Assembly: GCF_037975245.1 (NCBI RefSeq)
Contig: NC_092571.1
Location: 22,925,917-22,989,916, forward strand
Direction: 5' to 3'
From: Apostichopus japonicus
Lineage: Eukaryota; Echinodermata; Holothuroidea; Aspidochirotida; Stichopodidae
Length of the DNA: 64,000 bases
The notes below the pieces were generated by a model. The model ran no database searches. It was not told the origin of the DNA and saw only the letters and a list, made by a program, of their open reading frames with translations. This document shows positions 1 to 12,747 of the stretch, piece after piece. The position numbers and the translations under genes were made by a program. How positions within the stretch are numbered: the first letter of the stretch is position 1; the number at the start of each line of letters is the position of its first letter.

Positions 1-1258
1 TCCTCCAGTGCACTTTCTTGCATGATATAATCACCTCACTTTATGTGTGTTCCTCTCTCTATAACCCTGAATTTGTTCTGTAGTGTCTCTGTTTCTTTGT
101 ATGTTATCCTGTCTTTGTCTCCAACAGTGTTTAATTAGACAACAAGTAAACTTCTCCAGCAATGATACAATATTTTGTTGTCATCGGTTGTGTATATGTC
201 ATTATATTTATTGATAGGAAATGTTCTCAGGATATGAAAGAACAAAGAGAGAACATAGAAAGAAACAAATAAAACACACCAAATTGATGACCAATTCCAT
301 TTTTTTTCCTGTCAAAGTTTAAGTGATTGCTTGATGCCAATTCGACATTAGGTAAAAGACTGAATAATGTTTACCTTGGCAAACTTGACTCTGGAAACCA
401 ACCATATCTAGAGAAAATTTCATTTGTGTAAAAAAAAAAAGGTTCATTTTTCAAAACCCAGTAGATATTTTGGTTTTAAAATGTTCTATACATTTATTTC
501 ACTTCTTTCCAGAACTATGTAAGTTATCACTTATGAAAAATTCTTAATGATATCTTTGAAAATTGTGCTTCTTCACAAAAATTGGTAAAACTAGCTTGAA
601 ATTATGCTTAACTTAAATCCCAATTCATATTTATGAAAGTTGACCAAGCTGGGAACCATTTTGTATGAAATATCTGGTAGGCCGAGTGTAGTAATTTCTC
701 CAAAACGACAATTTTTACGCATCTTCTGTGACGAGTATCCAATAAAAACTAGCAACAATTTTGTCAAAGTGTATTTGAGGAAGTTATATCACTGCTATTA
801 AGATTGACAACATGCAAAAATATGGTGGGCATGCAACTCAGGGTCATGAAAAGTTTTTGTTGGGTCGGAAGACATTGGAAAATTGACCTACAGTTTTTAC
901 GAGCACGTCATGGATCGATTAAATGATTTCTTTAAACATAGAGTCCATAGGCCAAGCTTCTGAGCATCAATTCTGAGGAGGGTGGGGGTGGTGGGGGTGG
1001 GGTGTTGGGGGGCTGGGTAGTCTGTTGGGTCATGGCACAGTCCTTACGGAAGATCCTGGCTCAGGAGCCTAAACAATTTTTTGGTCCACTGCTTGAATGT
1101 CAACATGGTTAATGTTAACCAGTTGTGTATTGTTCTTGTGCAAACACTTTTGATTGAACATTTCTTTAAGTACAATATCATTTTTGTTTGTGGTAGATGG
1201 CTAATTTATATCACTGTTAATATAACATGTTTATTGTTTCGTTTGTCTGTGACGATAG
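1..1258. other. Non-coding, probably intron of the LamG gene
   Basis: I see no exon or element here. The first recognisable exon downstream begins in phase 0 in the middle of a LamG domain, so more 5' exons of the same gene must lie outside the window and this stretch is most simply an intron. It ends at an AG acceptor at 1,257-1,258. G-rich runs near 980-1,010 are low complexity. Confidence 0.5.
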
Positions 1259-4200
1259 GGTGAAATGGCACAGCTTAACATAAACCAGAACTTTTTCGTC
1301 GGAGGCGTCCCTGAGTTCTCTGAAATCTCAAGAAAAGCAGCAATTACAGATGGTTTAACTGGAGCAGTGAGGAAGGTCAGTATTAAACTAGCATCGGGGG
1401 GTGGTGGGGGTGGGCGGTGGTGGGGGGTGGGGGTGCGGGGTGTGGTTGGGTTGGCTGATGGGTGCAGGGTTTACAAGGAATATGTAGGCAGGATTTCACA
1501 TGCTGTCATTGCTTTGTAATCTTGTGAAATCATTGCAATAATATTTTGGTGAAAACCTTGTACAGACCTTTTTCCCTTTTGTCAGATAATTTCTTTCATT
1601 GGCAATACCTTTGTGAATAACTCTGGGAGAATCGGTTTAATACTATACTTTGAAAGCTTAACAGGACTCATATGAGACGTGCCTTTCTTATATATGACAA
1701 TGATCGCAATGTTAACCTGTAGGCAAGTTAGATTTAACCTGTTGTCATCCTTCTACTCTTGTCTCTTTAAAACAAAAGCTTGTCCTAAACGGGGAAGAAA
1801 TCGTAGACCTGCAAGGGTCTGCCCTCAACGAGGTCAACATCCAAGAATTCATACCCGAGGTGTGTAGGACTCATCCGTGCATGCCAGGATTCCTTTGCGA
1901 CCCGGAGACCGGTAGCTGCGAATGCCCCGAGGAGCTTGTCCAGGACGGAGATAGATGCGTGTCGGGAGCGATGACCACCAGTATGGGTCAGTTTACTGTT
2001 GGTTGTCGCACACCTATATCAGTCGTTAATTCTGCTGCTCCAATTTTTTATAGGTTTGCGATATTGAAACCGTCAAACATAGTAGTTCATTGAAGAGAGT
2101 GACTGGTTTTCATTTGTAATAATGAAGTAAAAAAGTTGCAGAGTTGCTGAATAAAACCTTGATTTGATTTCTGTGATTGTATGCAATTGAGCAAATTAGA
2201 CACCAGGGCTAATCTTACATGAATTAGTATATTTATGCTGCACATAACCAGTGCAACATGATGAGGCTTTACATGAGTAATGCTATTTAAGAACTGTGAG
2301 AGAAAAGTCCTAGAAGTTTCTGGGATTTAATTTCTTTGAAATGGCAGGAATGAATCTTGAAGGATGCCATCATTGAACACTTTCACAAAGATAGTGCGTA
2401 TCAGCTGGAAACTGATGCCATCATTGAACACGATGTATCGAATTGGACGGCATAAAAATGGTGAACCATGGTATACTGTAGAGAAATTTAAGAGAAGAGT
2501 ATGAGTTAAACTATTTATATAAAATACATCAGGTGTTGAAAGTTTAAATATCAGTTTTTTTTTTTCGTCTTCAAAATAGTTTTATGTTACATTTGATATT
2601 TTGATATTTCTGTTTCATATTTCCCACAACAGCTGCTGATATGGGAACAGATATGGAAACAGATGGGGACATAGACATGGTGACGGAAGGACCCGTTGTC
2701 ATGGAAACAGGTGCAAGTATGCAGATGATGACAGACAATGACATGGCCACAGATATGGAGGATGGTGATGGAGAGGAGACCAAGGCGATGGTGGAAGTAT
2801 CAGGCATGGTCTCACCGATGCAGGAGATGACAGGAGGTGCCTCAATGACACCAGATGAGATGACCGACGTCATGAGAGAGACCAGCAAACCCATGGTCAG
2901 TATGGGAATGGATTCAACCATGACCTCTAAGGTGACTGGGGAGGAGAAGACAGACAAAATGGTAGACATGACCGGTGGTATGACAGCTCAGATGACCACC
3001 CCCAAACGGATGGTAAGCTCAGAGGGTGTTATGTCAACGGCCATGGATACGACGCCCTCCATGAAAAGTGTCAGTCCGATGATGATGGGAGAGAAAACCG
3101 ACGGTGAAACGGACGAAGCGATGACAATGACGATGACGATGGGTAAAGCCAGCACAGATGGATCGATGAAGACCTCTAAGCTCATGTCCACTCTCCAGGC
3201 GATGACCCAATCCTCAGAGATGACCGATACCAAGAAACCGATGGACAACGTCATGTCCAGTCAAGGCATGACAGCAACTGCCAAGATGACGCAAGAGGCG
3301 ATGACGCCCACTATGATGGACATGATGAAGGATACCACCATGAAAGCATCACCATCCCAGGAGATGAAGACGTCACCTATGGATGACCAAACCAAACCCA
3401 AATCTACAAAGAGTATGACAAGCTTCCCACCTCCACCTCCTATGACCACCACAGCACCCCCTAGACGGGCGACCACCATGGACCAAGGCTCTACCCCTAC
3501 CATGTCACCGAAGGTATCAACGACGCAGCAGCGTACTACCATGTCATCCTCCTCCGCTGCATCCGTAAATATCGATGGACCAGTGTCTTTCACCGGGAAA
3601 CAGCAATACAAATACGACAATCTGATCACATCAGTGTGAGTCTTTTGTCACAAAGTTTTCCATCAATGTCTTTTTTGTTTAAATAAGGAATTAGAGCAAT
3701 ATTTAAAGCTGGTTGGTTTGGAATTGAATTAATAACTCCAATGATTGTGACGTAGTTTTTGATACCCGTCATGACTCATCGTCTTGCATACATTGCCTTC
3801 GTCCCTGCACATAGCATCACTGGTGAGTGTGCAATTAACGACTGTCTTCCCCATTTAGGATGGGATCATCTTTAGGTCATGTACAAAATATATCCCTGTA
3901 ATTCCCTGTAATTTGCACAAAATATATCCCTGTGATTCTCTGTAATTTGCCATGTTTACGATGGTAGAATCGAGTAGGGTCCCATTCAGTTAGGGCAGTG
4001 TGTGGCAAGCTTTAGGGGATTACTTTGATACTGTTGCATCCTGAAATCCCACTCAGCAATGTAGTTCAATAGGTAGTGAAAATGAAGTTTGATATAAAGT
4101 AAAATCATAATGAACTTCAAAAGAAATCAGAGAATTGAATAGATCAGTCACTTATAATTGCTCATTAATACTTCCTGAGGTGAATATATAACACTTTGAT

Positions 4201-6028
4201 AAACTTGTAAAGTCAGCATTGGAACAAAAACAGAAACTTCAATAGGTCTAGAAAATGAAGTTTGATCTCAAGTAAAAACATAAAACAAAATCATAACAAA
4301 TCAGAGAAGCTTAGAATTTAATAGACCAGTCGCTTATAATTGCTCATTAATCCTTCCTGAGGTGAAAATATCAACTTGTAAACTTAGCATTGGGACAAAA
4401 GCTTATTGTCAAAAGAAAAACCTGGCAATTAGCCAGAAATAAACCCTTTGTGAAAACACCAACAAACCTTAGGTCACGACGACGATTGAAGTCTCAGTAT
4501 TGTTCCAGTTTTAGTAGCTGTTCATGTTTTCTTGCATTTAATTTTATCGTCTACCTTATTAACGTTAAAACTTATGAACGTTATTTATGTACCTTATTAA
4601 CGTTATTAACGTACCTTATTAACGTACCTTATTAACGTTAAACTTATTAACGTTATTTACGTACCTTATTAACGTTAAAACTTATTAACGTTATTAACGT
4701 ACCTTATTAACGTACCTCATTAACTTTAAAACTTAAAAGAGATTGCCAGCTGAGAAGAGTCTGTCTGTGTTCATTTGCAGGATCAAAGCCCAGAGCAATA
4801 ACGTCTTTGAGGTGATGATCAAGACGGAAGACGAAAACGGTCTCATCATGTGGAATGGCGGCGCAGATTTCATAGGTCTAGCCGTGGTAGATGGCTATGT
4901 CATGTTCACGTACCAGTTGGGCTCGGGTACCCTGAAGATGGTATCAACCGTCTATGTCTCGGATGGGAACTTCCACAGGATCTATGCATCCAGGTACAGT
5001 ATTTCAGAAATGGACTGTTTTGTTTGAAGCTTCTCTCTTTTTTTTTTTTTAGCATTTCATCCGATCACTCTCAACAATCCGTATAATCTTCACATCTGTA
5101 ATGCTTGATAAAAATGTACTAGGTGACTGTGATGTGATGTGACAATTATTTGGCTGAATCGTAAAATTGACGCTTAGCTCAAGTTTTTTTGGAAGGTTTC
5201 ATTATATCATTTGCAAACCTTTGAGCGTTTTGTGCCAAAATCTCTTAGTTCTGTGATATGAGATTTTGGTGGACTTAACAAGACTAATATTCTCAGCGAC
5301 CTTAAAGGAGACACTAGCTCCAACCAACATCTTTAGCCTATATGACAGATATCTTTGTGGACAACAATTCTAGGAAAGAGCCCGTCATTTCGACCAGTTT
5401 TCTAGCTCTGAGTAGGACTCCAGCAATAAACTTTGTCGTGTTACAAAGCCATCTTCATCATCACTATGTATGTATTGCTATTCGTCCGTAGATATGTTCG
5501 TGACGGAACCCTTCATGTCGACGATGAGGACCCAGTACTGGATTCCTCAAATCCAGGAGCTTCACAGCTTAACACAGATGGTGCCTTGTATGTAGGTAAG
5601 TGGCATGCAGTGACCAGATTAGTATCTGCTACATGAGCTAGCTTTACCAGCTATTAGACTCAATCCTAAAAGTGGCTGTCCCATGCCATAGATACTTGTA
5701 TATGTTTGATACTTGTATATGTTTGTACATGAAACAACCATATGTCCTAAAGTGGCGTCTTAGCCACTGACAGTGTATCCTTTTGAATTTGTATCATACC
5801 GTGTCACCATCTTGTGCTTTCGAGTTCTCATCTTTGTCTTTCTTCCTTCCTTCCTTCTCTTCCGTCTTAGGTGGGGCACCGCACGTTCCACCCAAGAAAC
5901 TACCACGCGGCTTTGAGACAAATTTTGTAGGCTGCATTGGCGATATACGTATAGAGGACCAGCAGCTTCACATGTTTTACGATGTCAAATCTAGCCATCC
6001 AGAGAGTTTCTGTTCGTTAATGCGGTGA
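1259..6028 (+). CDS. LamG-EGF-(Met/Thr-rich)-LamG extracellular matrix protein, 3' six exons (agrin/perlecan-like)
   Basis: Six exons join in one frame with GT/AG borders: 1,259-1,375; 1,779-1,980; 2,633-3,635; 4,781-4,993; 5,492-5,595; 5,871-6,028 (stop TGA). Phases agree at every junction, giving 598 codons plus stop. Exons 1-2 give the end of a laminin G domain (FFVGGVPEFSEI, then LVLNGEEIVDL) followed by an EGF-like Cys cluster (CRTHPCMPGFLC, SCECPEEL, RCVSG). Exon 3 is a Met/Thr/Asp/Pro-rich linker whose end (VSFTGKQQYKYDN) begins the last LamG domain. Exons 4-6 complete it (NGLIMWNGG, VGCIGDIRIEDQQLHMF, final FCS). The family is secreted or matrix-bound, and LamG domains bind receptors such as dystroglycan or glycans. 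The 5' part is outside the window, so agrin, perlecan and pikachurin-type identities cannot be separated. A broken mirror copy lies at 47,487-50,590. Confidence 0.85.
2633..3635 (+). other. Met/Thr-rich linker exon of the LamG gene
   Basis: This single 1,003-bp exon encodes about 310 residues of degenerate repeats such as MTxxM, MATDM and MTMTMTM, followed by a Pro/Thr tail (PPPPPMTTTAPP) and then the first strand of a LamG domain. By hand count there are 56 Met in the 332 residues open from 2,641. Thr, Ser, Asp and Lys make up most of the rest and Cys is absent. Mucin-like O-glycosylated linkers are Thr/Ser/Pro-rich; so much Met is not usual for them. The acceptor CAG at 2,630-2,632 and the donor GTGAGT at 3,636 are both good, and both neighbouring exons continue in frame. 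Confidence 0.8.
4551..4735 (+). repeat. Intronic minisatellite built on TTATTAACGTTAAAAC / CGTACCTTATTAA
   Basis: Irregular tandem copies of ACCTTATTAACG with TTAAAACTTA spacers fill the intron just before the LamG exon at 4,781. The mirrored pseudogene keeps about one unit at the same place (reverse complement near 48,760), so the array expanded in this arm or contracted in the other after the duplication. Confidence 0.8.
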
Positions 6029-8360
6029 AGATGTTCACAGTCTTTCTAATTCTTAATGCTAATCTTCCTATGCACAACGAACACAGGGGTGTAGTTTATG
6101 TGGTTACGGTGCAACTCTCCCACAAAGGATCAATGGAGTACTTGTGAACTCGGAGAAAAAGACTCTTTTATATATATGGCTTATATGGTGCTTTAGTTAT
6201 TGTTGGGATTACATATTCTTAAGAAACAAAACCAAACAAAAATATATAGAAATTGTAAAAAAGGAACAGAGACATGAAACTGTTTCCGTGCATGGTCTTT
6301 GTGAAGATATACAGGACTAGTTTAAGATTGATAAGGATATAATTTTAATCTTTGCATGGGAGTCGTGCTCGGTATTTTCTTTCAATCGTTCAGCGTCTGT
6401 GGGACGGTATAGAGTTCAAGTTGAGGTCAAAGTCAGTTGGTGTGGGTTTCTGTTAACAAGTGCCCAGCAGTCTTAACCCCAACAGGCCAGTTATAATTTG
6501 TGAGATTTTAAATTTAGCCCACCACAGCAATACCAAATTTTCTTGTTACGAAACATGCTGCATTTTATCCTTTGGTAGTGGCTAGGAATTAGTGATGATT
6601 TAGAAGAGACTGTATGAATGCTGTTGGTTTCTGATATGTCGGGGGGGGGGGGGGGTGACGGGAATATCAATTGCTGGCGAAGACACTTCAAATTTGTAAC
6701 ATCATCATGGCGTCTTAAAATTTATCACATAAATAATCCAGGAGATAACGTCTATTATATTACAAATTGTCCATTTCATTCTCATCCTTAAATGCATATA
6801 TATCATGTACGACTAAACCATGGTATTACACACAATTTTTTTTAACAATCTGGAATTAGAAATTCTTATGGAACCATATCTTTGAAATTATATGATGGAC
6901 AGGCTGGCAAAGAGTCCAAGATGTCAACAGGATTGAAGGTATGTCTGTCTTATTGGGAGGAATGTTTGTAAACATTTGCAGAAATCGTCTACGTGACCAG
7001 CCCGCACAAAAATAAACATATCCACTTGTATAGGACTATATCCTCATATAACCAACCACATTCTTTCAATAAGGAACACTTGTAATACTTCATTCAGCCA
7101 GGCACTTTTAAAATATCTCAAACAAATAAAAAAATTGCAAAATTCTCAGTGGTCATGTAAAAATTGCTAAAACCGAGTGGAAGTTAGTCTTCTTAATCGT
7201 CAAGCAACACAGAGCAGCGTAAACTCGCGAAATACGTCAAGCATTTGCTTATTCCTTGCCTTAAGTTTTATGCAGTCTATATTTTAACCCAATGATTCCA
7301 ACCATATATTTGAGGAGGTGATTGTGGTAAATATCTTCTCTCCTCCAGTTCTACCTTTCACCCCTCCCCCCCTTCCCTTCCTCCTCAGTGCCCTGAGCTT
7401 GTCTTGCCCAGCAAATGATGGTTTTTATATAATATTTGAGTAGTTTCTCAAGGAAATGTTTAAAAGTTATTTGAAGACCTAAGTGTTGTGTATTTAGAAT
7501 GAATCTTCTTCTTCCAAAACCAACAAGAATATTTGTGCTTTTTACTGGTGTTTGAGTCTTGGTTTTCATACCACCTGAAATATTGAGGATTGCCTGTATG
7601 CTAGTAACAGCATGTCAGTGTATTGACCAGGGAAGGAAGGAATCCTGCATATGTTATGTGAAATATTCCATACAACTGTTATGTTTTTCGAGGGTCAGAG
7701 CTGTAGGCTTCTATCACACCAAGAGGTTTCAGTGGTTGACTGATAACATATTCAGATATTTTTCTCACAGAATAAGCAGTGGTTGGTACTAATATTTGTT
7801 TCCACACTGCAATATGCACCGGTTCTGTCCATATATGTTGAAAGTTGTGAACATTCATCAGAGGTTTATCCTGGAGAGAGAGAGGGGGTGGGATGGAGGC
7901 AGGAGGGGGGTTGGTGGGGGTTTGTAATGTGAATGAATAGCACAAAAATAACAAGGCAACTAAAGATGAAACAATCACAGTAAAGATGTGTTGTTCTTTA
8001 TCACAGTCTGAATATTAAACCATCTACGTTATCAGCGAGATTCATCAAATTTAAGATGATTTTTAATCGATTAAGTATTTAAACACTTAATTACTAATTA
8101 TAAATCAGATGGTTAAAGAAGAAAGGAATACACACTGTTATTATTTAGGGTTGAACTCAGGTATTTGCCACCTTTATTTCCCATAACATTATGCACGATT
8201 TATCATTGCGTTCACTTCGTCAGATTGGATTCTTTGTGAAAGAGTAAAATAAGAATATTCCTGATCGTTGATTCCCATTACGAGCAAGTATGCATGCTGG
8301 GAATTTTTATTTGTTGGTTATTTTTGGAGTAGTGCATGCATGTCCTAGTAACTTGACTTT

Positions 8361-8400
8361 GATTTATGTAGATTTATGTAGATTTATGTAGATTTATGTA
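8361..8400 (+). repeat. Tandem repeat, 4 x GATTTATGTA
   Basis: Four perfect 10-bp units in direct succession, read straight from the sequence. Confidence 0.95.
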
Positions 8401-11400
8401 GATGACCATGGTGCCTTGTTAATAAAACTATGCTATGCAAAGGAGGAGAGAGAAAAAAAAGACCGACTAAGATTGTCATAGGATAATAAAATTACCCACT
8501 TGAAGTATAACTAGAAATTGCAGTGACTTCTAATTTCATCAACAGACACTATTTTCAGTAAAGTTTTGAGGTTCCTTGAAAACTGGTGATGTAAGTAATC
8601 AGATTATTTGAAAATGACTTAAAATATGAAAGAGTAAAAATTTGAAGAAGATTAACGAAATGAAGAAGAAGAAGAAGAAGAAGAAGGAAAAAAAAGAATA
8701 ATTTAACTGAAAAATGAAAAAAAATCAACAGGAGGGAAAAAGAGTTGATGGTGGTTAATCCCTGTATGCCTATATGTAATGGTAGGTACATCAAATGAAA
8801 GAGAGGTTATCAAATTACAAAGTCTTAGAATTTTAATTTACCATTTTGAGTTCAGAATTTGAAATTTGAACAATTTTATTATCTAAAGATGGGTAAATAC
8901 AAGTTGGATATTTTTTGTTATTATTTTTTCTTAAAGGTTTTGTATCAATTTAGAAATTTTGTATGTCATTGTGGTCAGTGCTGGGAAATATTTGGTGCAG
9001 GATTTAGATTGATGAAGGAGAAGGAATTTAGAAAAGATTGGGTAATATTTGTAGTCCTTGTAATAGCTTGACAATAGTAGAATCGTTAATAGTCGAGAAT
9101 TAGAATTGGTGAAAAGTTTCTTTCAAAGTTTGTATTATTATTTGAAAGAAGTTTGTGCCAAGAAATACTCAACGTGGGGTAGCTTGTATTTTATGGTAAT
9201 ATACTTTTTTTCATGTTTATGGGAAAAGGGTCGAACATTCAAGTGTTTTAACATTAATAGTTTACAAGGATATTGTCAATACAGCAGTATTGTGCGTCTA
9301 ATTCATGTGGTTGCAGCTTCCCTACTATGCTATTTAGAACACACAAATCACTCACAAAAGAATCAGCGCAGTGACTGTTCTATGTTTAAGAGCTGTAAAG
9401 AATTTTTAAAATGATGCAAATGATGACTTTTTTGAATGAATCAGTTGAATATATTCACCGTTTCCTGTTATCTGTAATAGGATCCTATCATGATCATCAA
9501 TATTTTTGAACAGATCTTTTTCTGAGAAGTAAGCTTGAAATGAATGAGTGTTTATGCGAAGAAACATCTCCGAATCGAACCGTATGATAACAATTTCTGA
9601 GGAAATGGATTCTTTTCTCAATAAAATCCATTTTACTGAAGCTCTTATTTGTCCTTTGCCTTATAATAAATATGCTTATCTTTTTTATTGTTTACTTGTG
9701 TTGTGATGTCATGATGTAAACTATTCTGTACATTAGAATTTGCATACAGTTATGAATTTATTTATTTTACATGTCTCATTTATGGTTTTACTCTCTCATT
9801 TCGCTTGTTCGTTTAGGGTTTTTAATTTGACTTTTATTTCTTTTATTTTTTTTCTGTTGGTGTCAAGGGGTTTGATGTCTTGCTTGTTTCACCTTAGGGT
9901 TGCGGGCTGTTCTATTTAAATATTTAGGGACGTCAATTTTTGAGGAATGAAAAAAACAACAACATTGTATCCCCCATTCGATAATGGACCAACCTAACCA
10001 GGTTGAGGGTTGGGGGGGGGGGGGGGAGGAGGGTGGAGCCGGAAGGAAGGATTAAATGAAACTCATTTGGATCAGTGTTGTTCCTTTTGTGTTCATGATA
10101 CTGTGTTCGCTGTGCCACTACTTATGTTCATACCATTCTATATTGATAACGTCAGTGAAATCTTTAGAGCCTGGCTTATAATACCAGCAGATTACTCACA
10201 TTTGGCTTGCAAAATAACCATGAGAAATGTTCGTGATTGTAGAGAGGATACAATCGAAAGAAATGTGTTCTATTTTTCATTGAAATGCAGTGTTTGTATA
10301 ACTTTGACTATATCCCGAACTGTAACATTACGGTGAAAACATCATGCTCGATAGGAGTGTTTAGATATATGTTAATGTATATGCAAAGCACACTGAATAT
10401 GCAGTAGTTCTATTAGTCATCTGGTTTTGAAGTCGATCAATTGGTATGTCGTCATTTTGTCTGCAAAGTTGACATGACATGGATAGTCTATTATGTTTTA
10501 TACGTTGAATATACCCCAAAACGACATGTTAGTTTCTTTGTGCAGGTGAAGTTTGTTTTATTAAAAGAAAAAAAAAATAGATTAATTAAATTGTCAGTTT
10601 TGAAAGGGGGTGGGTTTGGTGTGGAAAGGTACAAAATTTCAAGGTTGCCAATATTATTTCAATTTTGACCGAGTTTGACAGATGGGTTACAAGGGGTATG
10701 ATATGGACAATGGTTTACATTATACTATGAGAAAGGATTTATTTAGCATCGAAGGTCGATTATCGATTTATCTTTAGTTGCCGAGGTATTTATTTTTGTG
10801 TACTATGCATAGAACTTGGTACTTTTATTACTCCAACCCATGTACTGATACAGGCTCTTATTTGTACATTTCCTCTCTTGAATTCTTTAAATTTTCTTGT
10901 AAACATTATTACTTGGCAGTATATACATATTATACAGTAATTCATAAAAAGAAAAAAAAAACATGAGTTTTTGTCTTATTTATATTTGATTATGCCTTTT
11001 ATGCCATTCACCTTTCTCCTTTTTGTGTACATACCATTATTTCTGCATAACAAGCTATAAAATGAGTGACCAATCTAACTCGATTTAAAAAAAAAAAAAA
11101 AAAAAAAAAATTAAGAAATTTTATTTGCTCGTTGAAACATTGATTAGAAAGATTTTGTTCATAAAATTGAAATAGGCTATGAAGTATGGAAAAATGAGAT
11201 ATTTTTTTTACTGGAAGACATTAGTTTTGAAGAAGAAATATGTGAAGAGATATTTAAAAAAAAATGACTTTCGTCAAACCATACTATCAACGAGTGGCTG
11301 ATGTTCATGATGTTGATTATTGAGTATGAACTACAGTTGTTCTCAAGACGAAAAATATGACGAAATGTTTAAAATATGACGTTCGTCATAGAACATTAGA

Positions 11401-11412
11401 AATATAGTGAAA

Positions 11413-11569
11413 AACTCCGGACAGAGTGTTTCTCCCTGTCCAACGAGTTAAAATTAGTCAGTAACTCTTTATCCAACTTTTCTTTTCGAGTTACTATAAT
11501 GCAATATTGTGAATAAACTCCAGAAAAAGAGTTTCTCCCTGTCCAACAAGTTTAAATTAGTCAGTAACT
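11413..11569 (+). repeat. Direct repeat of about 55 bp, period about 102 bp
   Basis: Two near-identical segments (AAACTCC..., TTTCTCCCTGTCCAAC, AAATTAGTCAGTAACT) lie at about 11,413-11,468 and 11,515-11,569 with an unrelated spacer. No coding potential is seen. Confidence 0.75.
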
Positions 11570-11677
11570 GGTCACAGAGGTAATGACGCTATAAATGAAA
11601 TACGTTAGCCCCAATTCTCATATGCGAAGTCGTACTTTACAGAGGAGCATCAAATCCCCCATTGCAAGTGCGATTGG

Positions 11678-12141
11678 CAAGTGGCGTGCACAGCATTTCA
11701 AAAGTGGTGGTGGTAGTGTGATGGGGAGGGGGAAGGGACTGGATCCAAAACTTCCCCGACTGAAAGGTAGGAACAAGTTTTATGAAAGGGCCCGAGGTGC
11801 ATGAAGGATTTCATGAAGGATCGGTTGGTCCTTGGGTAACTGAAGGCGACTCCCACGGTGGGGGGTCTTGTTGAATTCGCCAGAAATGGAAAATGAACAG
11901 TTAGACGTTAAATGGTGTATTAACTGAGGCAAATTGGACTACAAATTAGGTCTACAATTAACTCTTAACGAATATTGTGCTACTAAATACTACATGTATT
12001 ATTGTGAGCTTAAAAAGGGGGTGTACACCCGTAGCAGTATAGCTAATTCTTCCCCAGCTGAATGTAAACGCATCCTCCAGCTCCCGACTGAAAATGGAAG
12101 GAGAGGGGGTATCTCCCCGTTCCTCCTCGTGCACGCCACTG
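11678..12141. mobile_element. Candidate short hAT-like TIR element
   Basis: The ends CAAGTGGCGTGCACAG and, in reverse complement, CAGTGGCGTGCACG look like hAT-type terminal repeats (compare CAGTGGCG at 13,919). No clean 8-bp target duplication is visible, so the borders and even the class are uncertain. The interior has no coding signal. Confidence 0.35.
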
Positions 12142-12660
12142 AATCGGTCAGTAATATACATATAGCCGAATAAATAGATTTTTAAACATGAAAATAGTCC
12201 TTAATGTTGAAGGAATTGATTACTTCATGCACGTTAGATACGCAACATCTACAAGGTGTCGTCCAAAGGAGAACAATGCGCCATTTGTAATTTATCATTT
12301 CGAAGGTTTACAAAAAATGTTGGCTTCAGCTCAAACTGTTATATATTCGCAGTAGACTAGGCTAGGCTATTTATATCTGATATATCTGACATTGAAAATG
12401 AGGCAGCGCCTACCATCCAAATGCTACAACAATCGTATTTCTAATCAGTAGTCACGGGGCGTCGGGAAGCAAAACTTTCATTGAATATTAATTGTATTGT
12501 TTCCTAAACCTACTGCACATGACTTCAACATGAATTACTAAGTAAAATAACCACATTTTTAAAGCTGGTGGTCAGCTCTATATATTCTTCCAGGTTCATG
12601 GTCTATCGGTTAGATTCATTATACAGGATGACATAAATAATAGCATATGTATTAGTCACA

Positions 12661-12666
12661 TTTATT
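12661..12666 (-). promoter_or_regulatory. Polyadenylation signal AATAAA of copy A
   Basis: TTTATT on the plus strand reads AATAAA on the minus strand, about 82 bp past the stop of copy A. The same position in copy C (63,380-63,385) keeps AATAAA, and copy B has CATAAA at 46,125-46,130. Confidence 0.6.
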
Positions 12667-12747
12667 ATATACGGGTGATGTTTCGACTTTCTATACCAAT
12701 GATCTTCGTTATTTACCCTCCACCAATTGTTATAGTGATTTAATAAG

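Larger units (their letters stand above)
6029..11677. other. 3' UTR and intergenic DNA without recognised genes
   Basis: The first part (to about 6,583) is mirrored at 47,487-48,000 and may be 3' UTR of the LamG gene. The rest has no match to the right arm. I see only simple repeats: a G run near 6,640, a GA/GGT-rich stretch at 7,875-7,925, four copies of GATTTATGTA at 8,361-8,400, (GAA)n near 8,660-8,685, a G run near 10,010 and poly(A) at 11,087-11,110. Short open frames here have no recognisable domain or plausible splice context. Confidence 0.5.

Noticed and set aside
2571-3629. Minus-strand frames opposite the Met/Thr-rich exon
   Set aside because: Shadows caused by the biased codon composition of the true plus-strand exon, which is supported by splice phases.
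11595-12173. Short open frames around 11.6-12.2 kb as genes
   Set aside because: No domain, no splice context, and they overlap a candidate TIR element.
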